Positions 1 to 7,755 of a DNA stretch of 41,401 bases are shown one piece after another. Within the stretch, counting starts at the first letter, position 1, and every line of letters starts with the position of its first letter. A model generated the notes under the pieces. The model did no database searches. It saw only the letters and a program-made list of their open reading frames with translations, and was not told the DNA's origin. The stretch spans positions 1-41,401 of the forward strand of contig CAMNHM010000009.1 in NCBI GenBank assembly GCA_946539475.1, given 5' to 3'. Origin of the DNA: an uncultured Prevotellaceae bacterium (GTDB lineage: Bacteria > Bacteroidota > Bacteroidia > Bacteroidales > Bacteroidaceae). A program made the position numbers and the translations under genes.

Positions 1-13
1 TAAATAAAGCCTA

Positions 14-235
14 CTAATACTCATCCTCGTTGAAGAGGAAGTCTTCCTTGGTAGGGTAGTCGGGCCAGATGTCTTCGATGCTTTCGTAGACGTCGCCCTC
101 GTCCTCTATCTCTTGCAGGTTCTCGAGCACCTCGAGGGGCGAGCCTGAACGGATAGCATAGTCGATGAGCTCTTCCTTGGTGGCTGGCCAGGGAGCATCT
201 TCAAGTTTTGAAGCCAGTTCTAGTGTCCAATACAT
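14..235 (-). CDS. DUF2795 domain small protein
   Basis: This 73-residue acidic protein begins MYWTLELASKLEDAPWPATK and matches, from memory, the short DUF2795 proteins that are nearly ubiquitous in Bacteroidales. Their function is unknown. It has no signal peptide, membrane segment or cysteine, so it should be cytosolic. The first half (WTLELASKLEDAPWPATKEEL...) is the conserved part, and the tail is Asp/Glu-rich. The ATG at 235 is the only good start. A TACTTTTG promoter core lies 33 bp upstream inside the 3' end of the adenosyltransferase gene, so it is probably transcribed alone as well as by readthrough. Family assignment is confident; role is not known. Confidence 0.88.
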   Translation of the reverse strand: MYWTLELASKLEDAPWPATKEELIDYAIRSGSPLEVLENLQEIEDEGDVYESIEDIWPDYPTKEDFLFNEDEY

Positions 236-267
236 AGTTTAAAATATTAAGTTTCTGAATCAGGCCG

Positions 268-298
268 CAAAAGTAACAATATTTTTTCTATTTCCAAG
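268..298 (-). promoter_or_regulatory. Bacteroidetes-type promoter for the DUF2795 gene
   Basis: On the minus strand TACTTTTG (275..268) fits the -7 consensus TAnnTTTG. CTTG (298..295), 19 nt upstream, is one base off the -33 element TTTG. It overlaps the last codons of the adenosyltransferase gene. The match is by eye. Confidence 0.6.
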
Positions 299-857
299 CG
301 TTTTGCCAGATAATTTCGTCGTGGTGAGCGTTAAAATTTATTATTTTGGCCAAAACGAACAGATAATCACTGAGTCGGTTGACATATTCGACGATGTCGG
401 GCCCTACGGTGGCTTTCTCGGCAAGGGCATCGATGCGGCGCTCGGCACGTCGGCAGACAGTACGGCAGACATGACACTGGGCAGCAGCCATAGTACCTCC
501 GGGCAATACGAAGCCCTGTGGCTCAGGCAGGAGTGCATTGATGGCATCGATGCGCTGCTCTAGTAGCGTCGTCTCACCTTCTGGCAGGCGTGCAGAGGCG
601 TAGAGTGGCGTCTGGCTCTGGTCGGTGGCCAAGTGGGTGCCGACATTGAAAAGATTGTTTTGAATGCGGAGGACGATCTGGCGGTCGGTGTCGTCTGCCG
701 GCGACATCATGGCGACAAGAAGTCCGAGGTGGGAACTGAGCTCGTCGATGGTGCCATAGGCCTCCAGGCGGATGTCTGTCTTGCTGATTCGTACGCCTCC
801 GACGAGGTCGGTCATACCTTTGTCGCCTCGGCGGGTGTATACTTTTGTGATTTTCAT
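288..857 (-). CDS. Cob(I)yrinic acid a,c-diamide (cobalamin) adenosyltransferase, PduO type
   Basis: This 189-aa protein transfers the adenosyl group of ATP to cob(I)alamin to make coenzyme B12. The N-terminal ATP-binding strand is visible as KVYTRRGDKGMTDLVGG (family pattern YTRTGDxGxT), followed by LEAYGTIDELSSHLG. The C-terminal half has the paired conserved helices CRTVCRRAERR and VNRLSDYLFVLAKIIN that form the trimer active site in this family. Length is normal. I chose the ATG at 857 (MKITKVYTRRGD); an open reading frame continues upstream but is low-complexity and not family-like. It lies 29 bp after the methyltransferase-like gene and is probably cotranscribed with it. The product is soluble and cytosolic. 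Confidence 0.93.
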   Translation of the reverse strand: MKITKVYTRRGDKGMTDLVGGVRISKTDIRLEAYGTIDELSSHLGLLVAMMSPADDTDRQIVLRIQNNLFNVGTHLATDQSQTPLYASARLPEGETTLLEQRIDAINALLPEPQGFVLPGGTMAAAQCHVCRTVCRRAERRIDALAEKATVGPDIVEYVNRLSDYLFVLAKIINFNAHHDEIIWQNAWK

Positions 858-886
858 AAATGTGTGTTGATAGGTTGAAATTGCTA

Positions 887-1408
887 TTAGAAGTTGACGA
901 TATAGGTCTGTTTGGCGCGTTGGGGGGCGAAGAAGACGATGCCACAGTAGTAGAGGTCGAAGGCGATGGTGGCGCGCGAGTCGGCAAGGAGTGTGTCCCA
1001 TGCGGCGCGCTCCTTTCCAATGCCTTCGATGGCGATTGCTGTAGGCAGATGGTCTGCTGGCAGGGTGGGGATGTGGGTGGCCGGTGCGAGTATGAGCTGC
1101 GGATGCTGGTCGTCGTCAGGATCATGGTTGATGACTGCGCGTCGGCATCCTGCCCGCAGGTAGTCGTCATAGCCCAGCAGGTCGAGGATGACGGTGGGCT
1201 GCAGGTAGTTGGCCAGACGGAAATAGAGACGGCCAAGGCGCCTCCGCTGCCGGGTGTCGCCTTGGCCGATGGTCTGGTAGGCATAGTATGGCCAATGCTC
1301 ATTGACCACATATCGCACGAAGCGATAGTCGGTGGGCGACTGTATGCCGAATCCCCGACAGTGGCCGATGCGCCTTAGCCATATCCATGCTTCTTCCAGA
1401 CGGCTCAT
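887..1408 (-). CDS. Methyltransferase-like protein, degenerate Bacteroidales family
   Basis: This 173-aa protein resembles, from memory, the Bacteroidales SAM-dependent methyltransferase-like proteins that carry an N-terminal 'HG(I/V)HSPF.Y' motif and end in 'FDLY..GIVFF...K.Q.YIVNF'. Here the corresponding segments are RGFGIQSPTDYRFVRYVV and FDLYYCGIVFFAPQRAKQ followed by TYIVNF. The glycine-rich SAM loop expected after the first strand is hard to recognise (VILDLLGYDDYLRAGCRRA), and the protein is shorter than I expect for the family, so catalysis is doubtful. The ATG at 1408 is preferred because the frame upstream offers only a TTG at 1450 that would overlap the GH127 gene. It sits 22 bp after that gene. 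Function unknown. Confidence 0.72.
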   Translation of the reverse strand: MSRLEEAWIWLRRIGHCRGFGIQSPTDYRFVRYVVNEHWPYYAYQTIGQGDTRQRRRLGRLYFRLANYLQPTVILDLLGYDDYLRAGCRRAVINHDPDDDQHPQLILAPATHIPTLPADHLPTAIAIEGIGKERAAWDTLLADSRATIAFDLYYCGIVFFAPQRAKQTYIVNF

Positions 1409-1430
1409 TGCTTGCCTAAGTGGAATTTTT

Positions 1431-3890
1431 TTACCTGACCGACCATTCAAAGACGCCTGCCGACTTGTCCTTGTTGATGACTACTTCGAGCTTCAGGGCT
1501 GTGGTCTTTACAGGGTCGAAGTTGACGGTGCAGGGCACGCCCTTCGCCACGGGGTAGGCATCGGGATGTCCGACGGGCTGCCACTGTCCCTGTGCATCCT
1601 TGTAGTAGAGCTTCCAGCTGTCGGGCACCTTGCAGCCTTGCCAGGGCTGGTCGTCGTACCAGTAGACGGTGCTCGACTGCACGGTGGTTTCCTGCGGGAA
1701 GGTATAGCTGATCCACTCCGTGGAGCCCTGCTTGGGCCACCAGTGGGTGTAGGGGATGGAGCGGTCGTCGCCATTCTTGGGCACGAGTCGGTCGTTGATG
1801 CTGCTCAGCGAGGGCAGGCGCATGCTGGAGCCAATCTTGCTCTGCGAGGCCAGCGTGGGCGGCTCGGAAGGACGTGTGGCCCGCAGGTCTTGCGAGAACC
1901 ATACTTTCATGTTGCCGCGCTCGCGGTGACACCAAGCGTAGTAGGGAATCATCGTCAGTCGGACGTTTTTGGCCACGAGGCGTCCCTGCTTGTCGAACGA
2001 CAGCGCCTGTGCATCGGTGGCAATCTTCGTCAGCTGGTAGGTGTGCTCGCCGTCGTCGGCCTTGATGCGGAAGTCCTGTGCTGCCAGCACGTCAAACTGC
2101 GGCTGCTGGTTGACGAGGGTTGTCATGATGTCGAAGTCGTTGTCGACGGCCTCGGCGCAGTAGACCACCGGTCCGCGCTCGATGGCCACCATACCACGGT
2201 CGGCTTCCACCTTCTCGTTGGCACGTACGGTGCGTGGCTCCATGTCGAAGTGAAGCTGTACCTGGTCGCCCTTCTTCCACTTGCGGCTGATGGTGTAGTA
2301 GCCGTCGTCGGTGATGGTGGCATTGGCATCCTCGCCGTTCACTTTCACGGTGTAGCCCATGCGCTTGTTGTCGGTGTACTGGTAGAGGTCGCTAGGCACC
2401 ACCTGTCCCTTCACCCATCCGGGGATACGGATCTTCATGTCGAACTGTCCGGCCTGGTTCTTGTCGACGTTGATCGTGATGTCGCCGTCCCAGGGGTAGT
2501 TGGTCTGTTGCGACAGCGCCACCTGCTTTCCCTGCACCTTCATGCTTGAGGCGTTCGAGAGGAAGAGGTTGACGTATACATTGCGGTCCTTTACGGCATA
2601 GACATATCCTGGCAGCGAGGGAATGAAGCGGCAGATGTTCGACGGGCAGCAGGCACATCCGAACCATGCCTGGCGCTGGCGCTCGCCCATCGACTCAAGG
2701 ACGTTGGGATAGAAGAATCCGCCTCCGTCGAGCGAGACGCCGCTGATGAGTCCGTTGTAGAGTGTGCGCTCAAGGACGTCGTAGTACTTCGACTGTCCGT
2801 GGAGCAGGAAGAGGCGGTAGTTGACATAAACATTGCCGATGGCGGCGCATGTCTCACAGTAGGCCGACATGTTCGGCAGGTAGTAGTTCGGACCGAAGGC
2901 CTCGCCCGACGAGGTGGCGCCGATGCCGCCGGTGATATAGAGCTTCTTCGTGACGATGTTGTCCCAGATGGCGTCTATGGCGTGGATGTAGGCCTGGTCG
3001 CCGGTGAGGGCTGCCACGTCGGCCATTCCCGCATACATATAGGCAGCGCGGACGGCGTGTCCTACGGCCTCGTCCTGTTCGACGACGGGCTTATGAGCCT
3101 GCGAGTATTCGTGGACGATGGTGGTCTTTCCGCGATAGTCGAGGAAGAACTTTGCCTCGTCAAGGTATTTCTTGTCGCCAGTGACGAGGTAGAGCTTTGC
3201 CAGTGCCATCTCGGCAATCTGATGACCAGGCACGACGCATGCCTGACCGGGATTGGGCCCCACCTCCCGGCAGACGCAGTCGGCATAGCGGATGGCGATG
3301 TCAAGGAACTTACGCGAGCCGGTGGCCTGGTAGTGGGCGATGGCGCCCTCGATCATGTGGCCCAGGTTGTAGAGCTCGTGGCTCAGGTCCTCCTCTTTCA
3401 CCCATCGTTTCGGGCCGGCCCAGTGGTGAGGGTCGGCGGGATTCTGCGTGCGTGCGGTATAGAGGTATCCGTCGGGCTCCTGAGCCGTGGCAATGATGTC
3501 GATGACAGAGTCGACATAGTGGCGTAGCCGTTTGTCGGGATAGGTCTGCAGCAGGTAGCTGGCTCCCTCGATGGTCTTGTAGGGGTCGGTATCGTCGAAG
3601 GAGTAGCCTACGCCGTTCACCTTGAACACCTTTGAGGGGTCTTTCAGGTGCTCGGCTGCATGCTCGAAGTTCTTGTAGCGTCCTTCGCTCTCACACTTCG
3701 AGAAGGCCAGCGGTACGGTAACATTGCGCGAGGCCTCCAGCCGTTGCCCCCAAAAAGTCCCTGGGGTCACTTTGACACTGGTGAAAGGCACGGGCGTGAT
3801 GGGATATCCGCCTGATGACTGTAGTTTTTGTGCATGCCCCGGTGCGATAGCCAGCAGGGCGACGGCAATGACAGAAATAGTACGTTTCAT
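1431..3890 (-). CDS. GH127 beta-L-arabinofuranosidase family protein (DUF1680)
   Basis: This 819-aa exported glycoside hydrolase probably removes terminal beta-L-arabinofuranose from plant glycans. Residues 1-20 (MKRTISVIAVALLAIAPGHA) form a signal peptide. The barrel carries the GH127 zinc/cysteine site: Glu330 in GEAFGPNYY (acid/base), Glu346 and Cys348 in AYCETCAAIG, and the adjacent Cys414-Cys415 in GCACCPSN. The E-E spacing of 16 residues equals that of HypBA1 (E322/E338), with Cys two residues later and the Cys pair at the expected distance. After beta domains, a C-terminal ~110-residue module (YTHWWPKQGSTEWISYTF...) resembles a discoidin-type carbohydrate-binding fold. The ATG at 3890 is chosen because it starts the signal peptide. 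No SusC/SusD pair is adjacent, so this is not a standard utilisation locus. Confidence 0.93.
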   Translation of the reverse strand: MKRTISVIAVALLAIAPGHAQKLQSSGGYPITPVPFTSVKVTPGTFWGQRLEASRNVTVPLAFSKCESEGRYKNFEHAAEHLKDPSKVFKVNGVGYSFDDTDPYKTIEGASYLLQTYPDKRLRHYVDSVIDIIATAQEPDGYLYTARTQNPADPHHWAGPKRWVKEEDLSHELYNLGHMIEGAIAHYQATGSRKFLDIAIRYADCVCREVGPNPGQACVVPGHQIAEMALAKLYLVTGDKKYLDEAKFFLDYRGKTTIVHEYSQAHKPVVEQDEAVGHAVRAAYMYAGMADVAALTGDQAYIHAIDAIWDNIVTKKLYITGGIGATSSGEAFGPNYYLPNMSAYCETCAAIGNVYVNYRLFLLHGQSKYYDVLERTLYNGLISGVSLDGGGFFYPNVLESMGERQRQAWFGCACCPSNICRFIPSLPGYVYAVKDRNVYVNLFLSNASSMKVQGKQVALSQQTNYPWDGDITINVDKNQAGQFDMKIRIPGWVKGQVVPSDLYQYTDNKRMGYTVKVNGEDANATITDDGYYTISRKWKKGDQVQLHFDMEPRTVRANEKVEADRGMVAIERGPVVYCAEAVDNDFDIMTTLVNQQPQFDVLAAQDFRIKADDGEHTYQLTKIATDAQALSFDKQGRLVAKNVRLTMIPYYAWCHRERGNMKVWFSQDLRATRPSEPPTLASQSKIGSSMRLPSLSSINDRLVPKNGDDRSIPYTHWWPKQGSTEWISYTFPQETTVQSSTVYWYDDQPWQGCKVPDSWKLYYKDAQGQWQPVGHPDAYPVAKGVPCTVNFDPVKTTALKLEVVINKDKSAGVFEWSVR

Positions 3891-3925
3891 AGTCACTTTG
3901 TTGTTAGTAATTAGGTTTGAGAGTG

Positions 3926-3933
3926 CAAACTTA
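3926..3933 (-). promoter_or_regulatory. Promoter core for the GH127 gene
   Basis: The minus strand reads TAAGTTTG, matching the Bacteroidetes -7 box TAnnTTTG, 36 bp before the chosen start codon. No convincing -33 TTTG is seen. It is arranged back to back with the promoter of the barrel protein gene. Confidence 0.45.
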
Positions 3934-3976
3934 CACATTTTTTCTTAATTATACGTCAGTTTCGCCAAAAATTTTG

Positions 3977-3984
3977 TAATTTTG
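3977..3984 (+). promoter_or_regulatory. Promoter core for the outer-membrane barrel gene
   Basis: TAATTTTG fits TAnnTTTG and is followed by GCAGC, a typical start-site context. It would give a leader of about 80 nt before the ATG at 4069. The -33 element is not clear. Confidence 0.5.
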
Positions 3985-4055
3985 CAGCTTATTCGTCGAA
4001 AAAGCTTTTGGCAGGTCGTGCTGATGCAGTACTTTCACACCTGCAATCCAAGGTT

Positions 4056-4061
4056 AAGGAG
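4056..4061 (+). promoter_or_regulatory. Ribosome binding site deciding the start at 4069
   Basis: AAGGAG lies 7 nt before the ATG at 4069. A strong Shine-Dalgarno is unusual in this group. It supports this start rather than an in-frame one upstream, and the signal peptide begins exactly here. Confidence 0.7.
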
Positions 4062-4068
4062 AACAAAT

Positions 4069-6585
4069 ATGAAAAGAACTATCGTGATGACAATCCTGAT
4101 GCTGCTCACGCTGAGCATGGCAGCACAGACCACTGTGAAAGGACAACTCATTGATAAGACCACTGGCGAGGGCGAGGCCTATGCCACCGTCAGGGTGATG
4201 AAGCAGGGCACAGCGGAGAAGCCTGTCGCCTCCTTCCTCACCGATGCCGACGGCCGGTTCAGCCATAGCGTCAATGGCCGAGGCGCCTTCGACGTCGTGT
4301 TCAGTAGCATCGGCAAGGCCGACCTGCATCGCCCGATTGAGCTCTCGGGCCAGCCAGTGCTCGATCTCGACACCTTATTTATATTGGAGGATGCCACTGC
4401 GCTGAAAGGCGTCGAGGTGGTCGCCCAGAAGCCACTTGTGAAGATGGAGGTCGACAAGATGAGCTACAACGTTGCTGAGGACGACGATGCCAAGGCATCA
4501 ACCGTGCTCGACATGCTCCGCAAGGTGCCGATGGTCACTGTCGACGGCCAGGACAATATCTCGGTCAACGGCTCGTCGTCGTTCAAGGTTTATGTCGACG
4601 GCAAGCCCAACGTGATGTTCTCGACGAATGCGTCGATGATTTTCAAGGCCATGCCAGCCGTGGCTGTGAAGAGTATCGAGGTGGTGACCAATCCCGGTGC
4701 GAAATACGATGCCGAGGGAGCTTCGGGCGTGCTCAACATCGTGCTCAACAAGGAGGCCTTCGGTGGTGGCGCTGCCGGTGGCGGCGTTGGTGGCGGTGCT
4801 CCCTCGATGGACGGTTATAGCGGTACGCTGCGTGCTGCCGTGGGTACGAATGCCATTGGCGGCGGCGCCTTCCTCAGCGGGCAGAAAGGTCGGCTGAGCT
4901 ACAGTGCCAACGTGCTCCACCAGCGTATGACTCCCAGCACCACAAAGGTCAGCAGCGAGATGGAGCAGGCACTGATGACGCAGCTCTCCGAGAGCCGCAC
5001 CAAGACGCGCATCCCCTTCACCATGGGAAGCCTCTCGCTGGGCTATGACCTCGACTCGATGAGCACCGTGACCGTCTCGGCTGAGGTGACCAGCATGAAC
5101 ATGCGCAACACCGGGCGCACCGAGACCACCCTCACCACCCATTACACGTCAGCGCCAGACGCAGCGACAGCCGCTCCCCTTGCCTATGGCAACGACCTCC
5201 TGATGAAGAACGGACGTACCAGCTTCAGCGGGTCGGCCGACTATCAGCGTTTCTTCAATCGTGAGCGCACCAGCTGGCTGGCCGTCGTCTATCAGCTCAC
5301 CTATGCTCCCAACCATAACGAGCAGCACAGCGACTTCGACGCTGTCGGCGGCTTACCCATCGATATCACCGACCGACGCTCCGACAACCACGAGAAGACC
5401 ACCGAGCACACGCTCCAGGCCGACTATACCACACCGCTGGCGCTGGGACAGACACTCAACATGGGCGCCAAGCTCATGCTGCGCCGGGCCGGCAGCGATG
5501 CCAGCTACTATCTGGCCGACGTCTATGCTCCGTCGCTCAGCTCCGACTATGTGCACAAGAACCGCATAGCGGCCGCTTATGCAGAGTACGAGGGCAAGTG
5601 GGGCAGCATGGGCGCGAAGGCAGGGCTGCGCTACGAGCATACGTGGCAAGACGTGGAGTACCGCCTGGGACAGACCTCCGACTTCTCCACCGACTATGGT
5701 AACCTGGTGCCGTCGGCAAGCCTCAGCTATGCCATCGCATCCACGAAGAACCTAGGCCTGACCTACAACATGCGCATCTCCCGGCCAGGCATCACCTATC
5801 TCAATCCCTATGTCGACCGCTCCAACCCCACGGCGCTCACCTATGGCAATAGCTCGCTCGACGTGGAGAAGAACCACAACGTAGCGCTCGTCTACAACAG
5901 TTTCAGCCAGCAACTGATGGTCAACCTCAACCTGAGCCACAACTTCACCGACAATGCCATCGAGCAGTATAGCTTCGACGACGGTCGCTTCCTGAACACC
6001 ACCTATGGCAACATCGCCAAGCGCCACCAGACGGCCCTTAATGGCTACGTCAACTGGCTGCTGCACAAGAATACCCGCCTGTTCGTGAATGGCGGTGCCA
6101 GCTACGTCGACCTGCGCTCCACGACGCTGGATGCCAAGAACAGCGGATGGCAGTACAACCTGATGGGAGGCCTGCAGCAGACGTTGCCTGCAAAGATCAC
6201 CCTGGGTGCCTATCTCGTCAGCCGTAGCAAGACCTATACGCTGCAGGGATGGAGCGGAGGCACGAACATGCTCATCGCCATGCTCACGAAGAGCTTCCTC
6301 AACGACAAACTCTCCATCGGCCTGCAGGGCATGACGGGGCTGAGCAAGGGCGGATGCCTGTCGATGGAGACCATGAGCAGCGGAAAGGACTTCGTCAACC
6401 ACCAGAACATACGTGTGCCGATGTACGGCGCGACGCTCAATGTCAGCTATACTATCGGCAGCACCCAACGGCAGTTGCAACAGCAGTTACAACAGCAGCA
6501 ACGACAGACGCGCATCGAGAACGACTTCATCGAACAGAAGTCGCAGGGCGAGATGATTCAGGGTGCGGGAAACATAGGCAACTGA
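4069..6585 (+). CDS. TonB-dependent-receptor-like outer membrane beta-barrel protein (OMP_b-brl_3 type)
   Basis: This 838-aa outer-membrane protein starts with a signal peptide (MKRTIVMTILMLLTLSMAAQ). Next comes a carboxypeptidase-D regulatory-like beta domain (about residues 22-110; TTVKGQLIDKTTGEGEAYATV, LTDADGRFS). A plug-like segment follows (about 120-235) with the typical NVAEDDDAKASTVLDMLRKV, VTVDGQDNISVNGSSS and IEVVTNPGAKYDAEGASGV runs. The rest is a beta barrel with many aromatic strand ends (LNPYVDRSNPTALTYGNSSL is characteristic). No TonB box is obvious. The C-terminus ends in a Gln-rich stretch (residues ~795-815) rather than a terminal aromatic. Family members are thought to take up or display unknown ligands. 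It stands alone, without a SusD partner. A short Gly-rich insertion (FGGGAAGGGVGGG) follows the plug. Confidence 0.88.
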   Translation: MKRTIVMTILMLLTLSMAAQTTVKGQLIDKTTGEGEAYATVRVMKQGTAEKPVASFLTDADGRFSHSVNGRGAFDVVFSSIGKADLHRPIELSGQPVLDLDTLFILEDATALKGVEVVAQKPLVKMEVDKMSYNVAEDDDAKASTVLDMLRKVPMVTVDGQDNISVNGSSSFKVYVDGKPNVMFSTNASMIFKAMPAVAVKSIEVVTNPGAKYDAEGASGVLNIVLNKEAFGGGAAGGGVGGGAPSMDGYSGTLRAAVGTNAIGGGAFLSGQKGRLSYSANVLHQRMTPSTTKVSSEMEQALMTQLSESRTKTRIPFTMGSLSLGYDLDSMSTVTVSAEVTSMNMRNTGRTETTLTTHYTSAPDAATAAPLAYGNDLLMKNGRTSFSGSADYQRFFNRERTSWLAVVYQLTYAPNHNEQHSDFDAVGGLPIDITDRRSDNHEKTTEHTLQADYTTPLALGQTLNMGAKLMLRRAGSDASYYLADVYAPSLSSDYVHKNRIAAAYAEYEGKWGSMGAKAGLRYEHTWQDVEYRLGQTSDFSTDYGNLVPSASLSYAIASTKNLGLTYNMRISRPGITYLNPYVDRSNPTALTYGNSSLDVEKNHNVALVYNSFSQQLMVNLNLSHNFTDNAIEQYSFDDGRFLNTTYGNIAKRHQTALNGYVNWLLHKNTRLFVNGGASYVDLRSTTLDAKNSGWQYNLMGGLQQTLPAKITLGAYLVSRSKTYTLQGWSGGTNMLIAMLTKSFLNDKLSIGLQGMTGLSKGGCLSMETMSSGKDFVNHQNIRVPMYGATLNVSYTIGSTQRQLQQQLQQQQRQTRIENDFIEQKSQGEMIQGAGNIGN

Positions 6586-6600
6586 TATTTTTTCCAGTTT

Positions 6601-6720
6601 TTCCTTGGTTTTTCGCTCACTTATTCGTACCTTTGAGCTTCGCTCTTAGGTACTTTCGTTCGGAAAATTAAAGAAAAACGAGATTTTCCTTTGTTTTTCG
6701 CTCACTTATTCGTACCTTTG
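6601..6720. repeat. Duplicated 28-bp promoter-bearing repeat between the barrel gene and metF
   Basis: An identical 28-nt segment occurs at 6608-6635 and 6693-6720 (GTTTTTCGCTCACTTATTCG followed by TACCTTTG). The TTTTCCTT just before it is also nearly repeated, and about 57 nt separate the copies. Each copy ends in a TAnnTTTG promoter box. The intergenic stretch holds no gene. Confidence 0.85.
6690..6720 (+). promoter_or_regulatory. Promoter of metF
   Basis: TTTG (6690-6693), 19 nt, then TACCTTTG (6713-6720) matches the Bacteroidetes primary-sigma consensus at both elements and spacing. The ATG of metF lies 27 nt downstream. In the upstream repeat copy the -33 element reads TTGG (6605-6608), so that copy should be weaker. 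Confidence 0.75.
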
Positions 6721-6747
6721 TCCCCCAAATGCGCTAGAACGTAACGT

Positions 6748-7707
6748 ATGGCAGTAGCAAAACTTGTCAGCGAGCCTCCCAGGGAACGACAGTTCTCCTT
6801 CGAGGTGCTTCCACCCCTGAAGGGGATGGGAACGGATGTGCTTTTCCGCGACATCGAGAAGCTGTGCGAGCTCCGGCCCGCCTTTATCAACATCACTACG
6901 CACCACTCAGAGTATGTCTATCGCGAGTTGCCGGGCGGACATTTCGAGCGGCAACGTCTGCGCAGGCGGCCAGGCACCATCGCCGTGGCAGCTGCCATCC
7001 AGCAGCGCTTCGGAGTGACGGTGCAGCCGCATGTCATCTGCAGCGGATGCACCATAGAGGACATCGAGTACGAGCTGCTCGACCTCCAGTTCCTGGGCAT
7101 CACTGACCTGCTGCTGCTTCGCGGCGACAAGGCGCGCGACGACCGCTCCTTCCAGCCCACCCCCGGCGGGCATGCGCACACCACCGACCTCATTAGGCAG
7201 GTGCAGCGCTTCAACGACGGCTTCTTTGCCGACGGGTCGCCCATCAAGAACCCTGGGCCGCGCTTCGACATCGGCGTGGCCTGCTATCCCGAGAAGCATG
7301 AGGAGGCACCCAACATCGAGAGCGACATGCGGTGGCTGCTCGAGAAACAGCGCTTGGGGGCGCAATATGCCGTCACACAGCTGTTCTTCGACAACCAGAA
7401 GTACTTCGACTTCGTCAGCCGGGCGCGCCAGATGGGCATCACCATGCCTATCATACCTGGTATCAAGCCGCTGGCGAAGCTCAGTCAGCTCACCGTCGTG
7501 CCCCGCACGTTCCATTGCGACATCCCCGAGCCCCTGGCGCAGCAGATAGCCCGCTGTCAGACCGACGACGACGCCTGTCGGCTGGGCATCGAATGGACCG
7601 TCGGCCAGTGTCGCGAGCTCTACGATCACGGCATCAACGACATCCATTTCTACACCATGGGAGCCGTCGACTCAGTGGTGGAGATCGTGAAGGAGTTGAG
7701 GGTTTAG
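6748..7707 (+). CDS. metF: 5,10-methylenetetrahydrofolate reductase
   Basis: MetF reduces methylene-THF to 5-methyl-THF with FAD and NAD(P)H, supplying the methyl group for methionine synthesis. This 319-aa protein has the expected single TIM-barrel length. Visible family landmarks are FSFEVLPPLKG with the catalytic Glu19, ITTHHSEYVY, LLLLRGDKA with the flavin-contacting Asp127, VACYPEKHEEAPN, QLFFDN and IIPGIKPL. It starts 27 nt after a good promoter and leads an apparent run of plus-strand genes (metF, holB, ricT-like, gldH) with short gaps. The B12-adenosylating enzyme nearby on the other strand uses a different cobalamin form, so no direct pathway link is claimed. Confidence 0.96.
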   Translation: MAVAKLVSEPPRERQFSFEVLPPLKGMGTDVLFRDIEKLCELRPAFINITTHHSEYVYRELPGGHFERQRLRRRPGTIAVAAAIQQRFGVTVQPHVICSGCTIEDIEYELLDLQFLGITDLLLLRGDKARDDRSFQPTPGGHAHTTDLIRQVQRFNDGFFADGSPIKNPGPRFDIGVACYPEKHEEAPNIESDMRWLLEKQRLGAQYAVTQLFFDNQKYFDFVSRARQMGITMPIIPGIKPLAKLSQLTVVPRTFHCDIPEPLAQQIARCQTDDDACRLGIEWTVGQCRELYDHGINDIHFYTMGAVDSVVEIVKELRV

Positions 7708-7737
7708 AGTTGAGGGGTGAGAGTTGAGAGTTTAGAG
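7693..7737 (+). repeat. 17-nt purine-rich direct repeat spanning the metF stop
   Basis: GAGTTGAGGGTTTAGAG (7693-7709) recurs with one mismatch at 7721-7737 (GAGTTGAGAGTTTAGAG), period 28. The first copy contains the metF stop codon. The stretch is purine-rich on the coding strand just before holB. Confidence 0.7.
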
Positions 7738-7755
7738 ACTTTTGTTGAGAGTGAG

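Noticed and set aside
1332..2549. Plus-strand open frame (405 codons) opposite the GH127 gene
   Set aside because: Antisense shadow without any recognisable motif. GH127 residues are intact on the other strand.
1431..6585. Polysaccharide utilisation locus around GH127 and the barrel protein
   Set aside because: There is no SusC/SusD pair, no hybrid two-component or ECF regulator, and the two genes are divergent. The barrel is of the OMP_b-brl_3 type.
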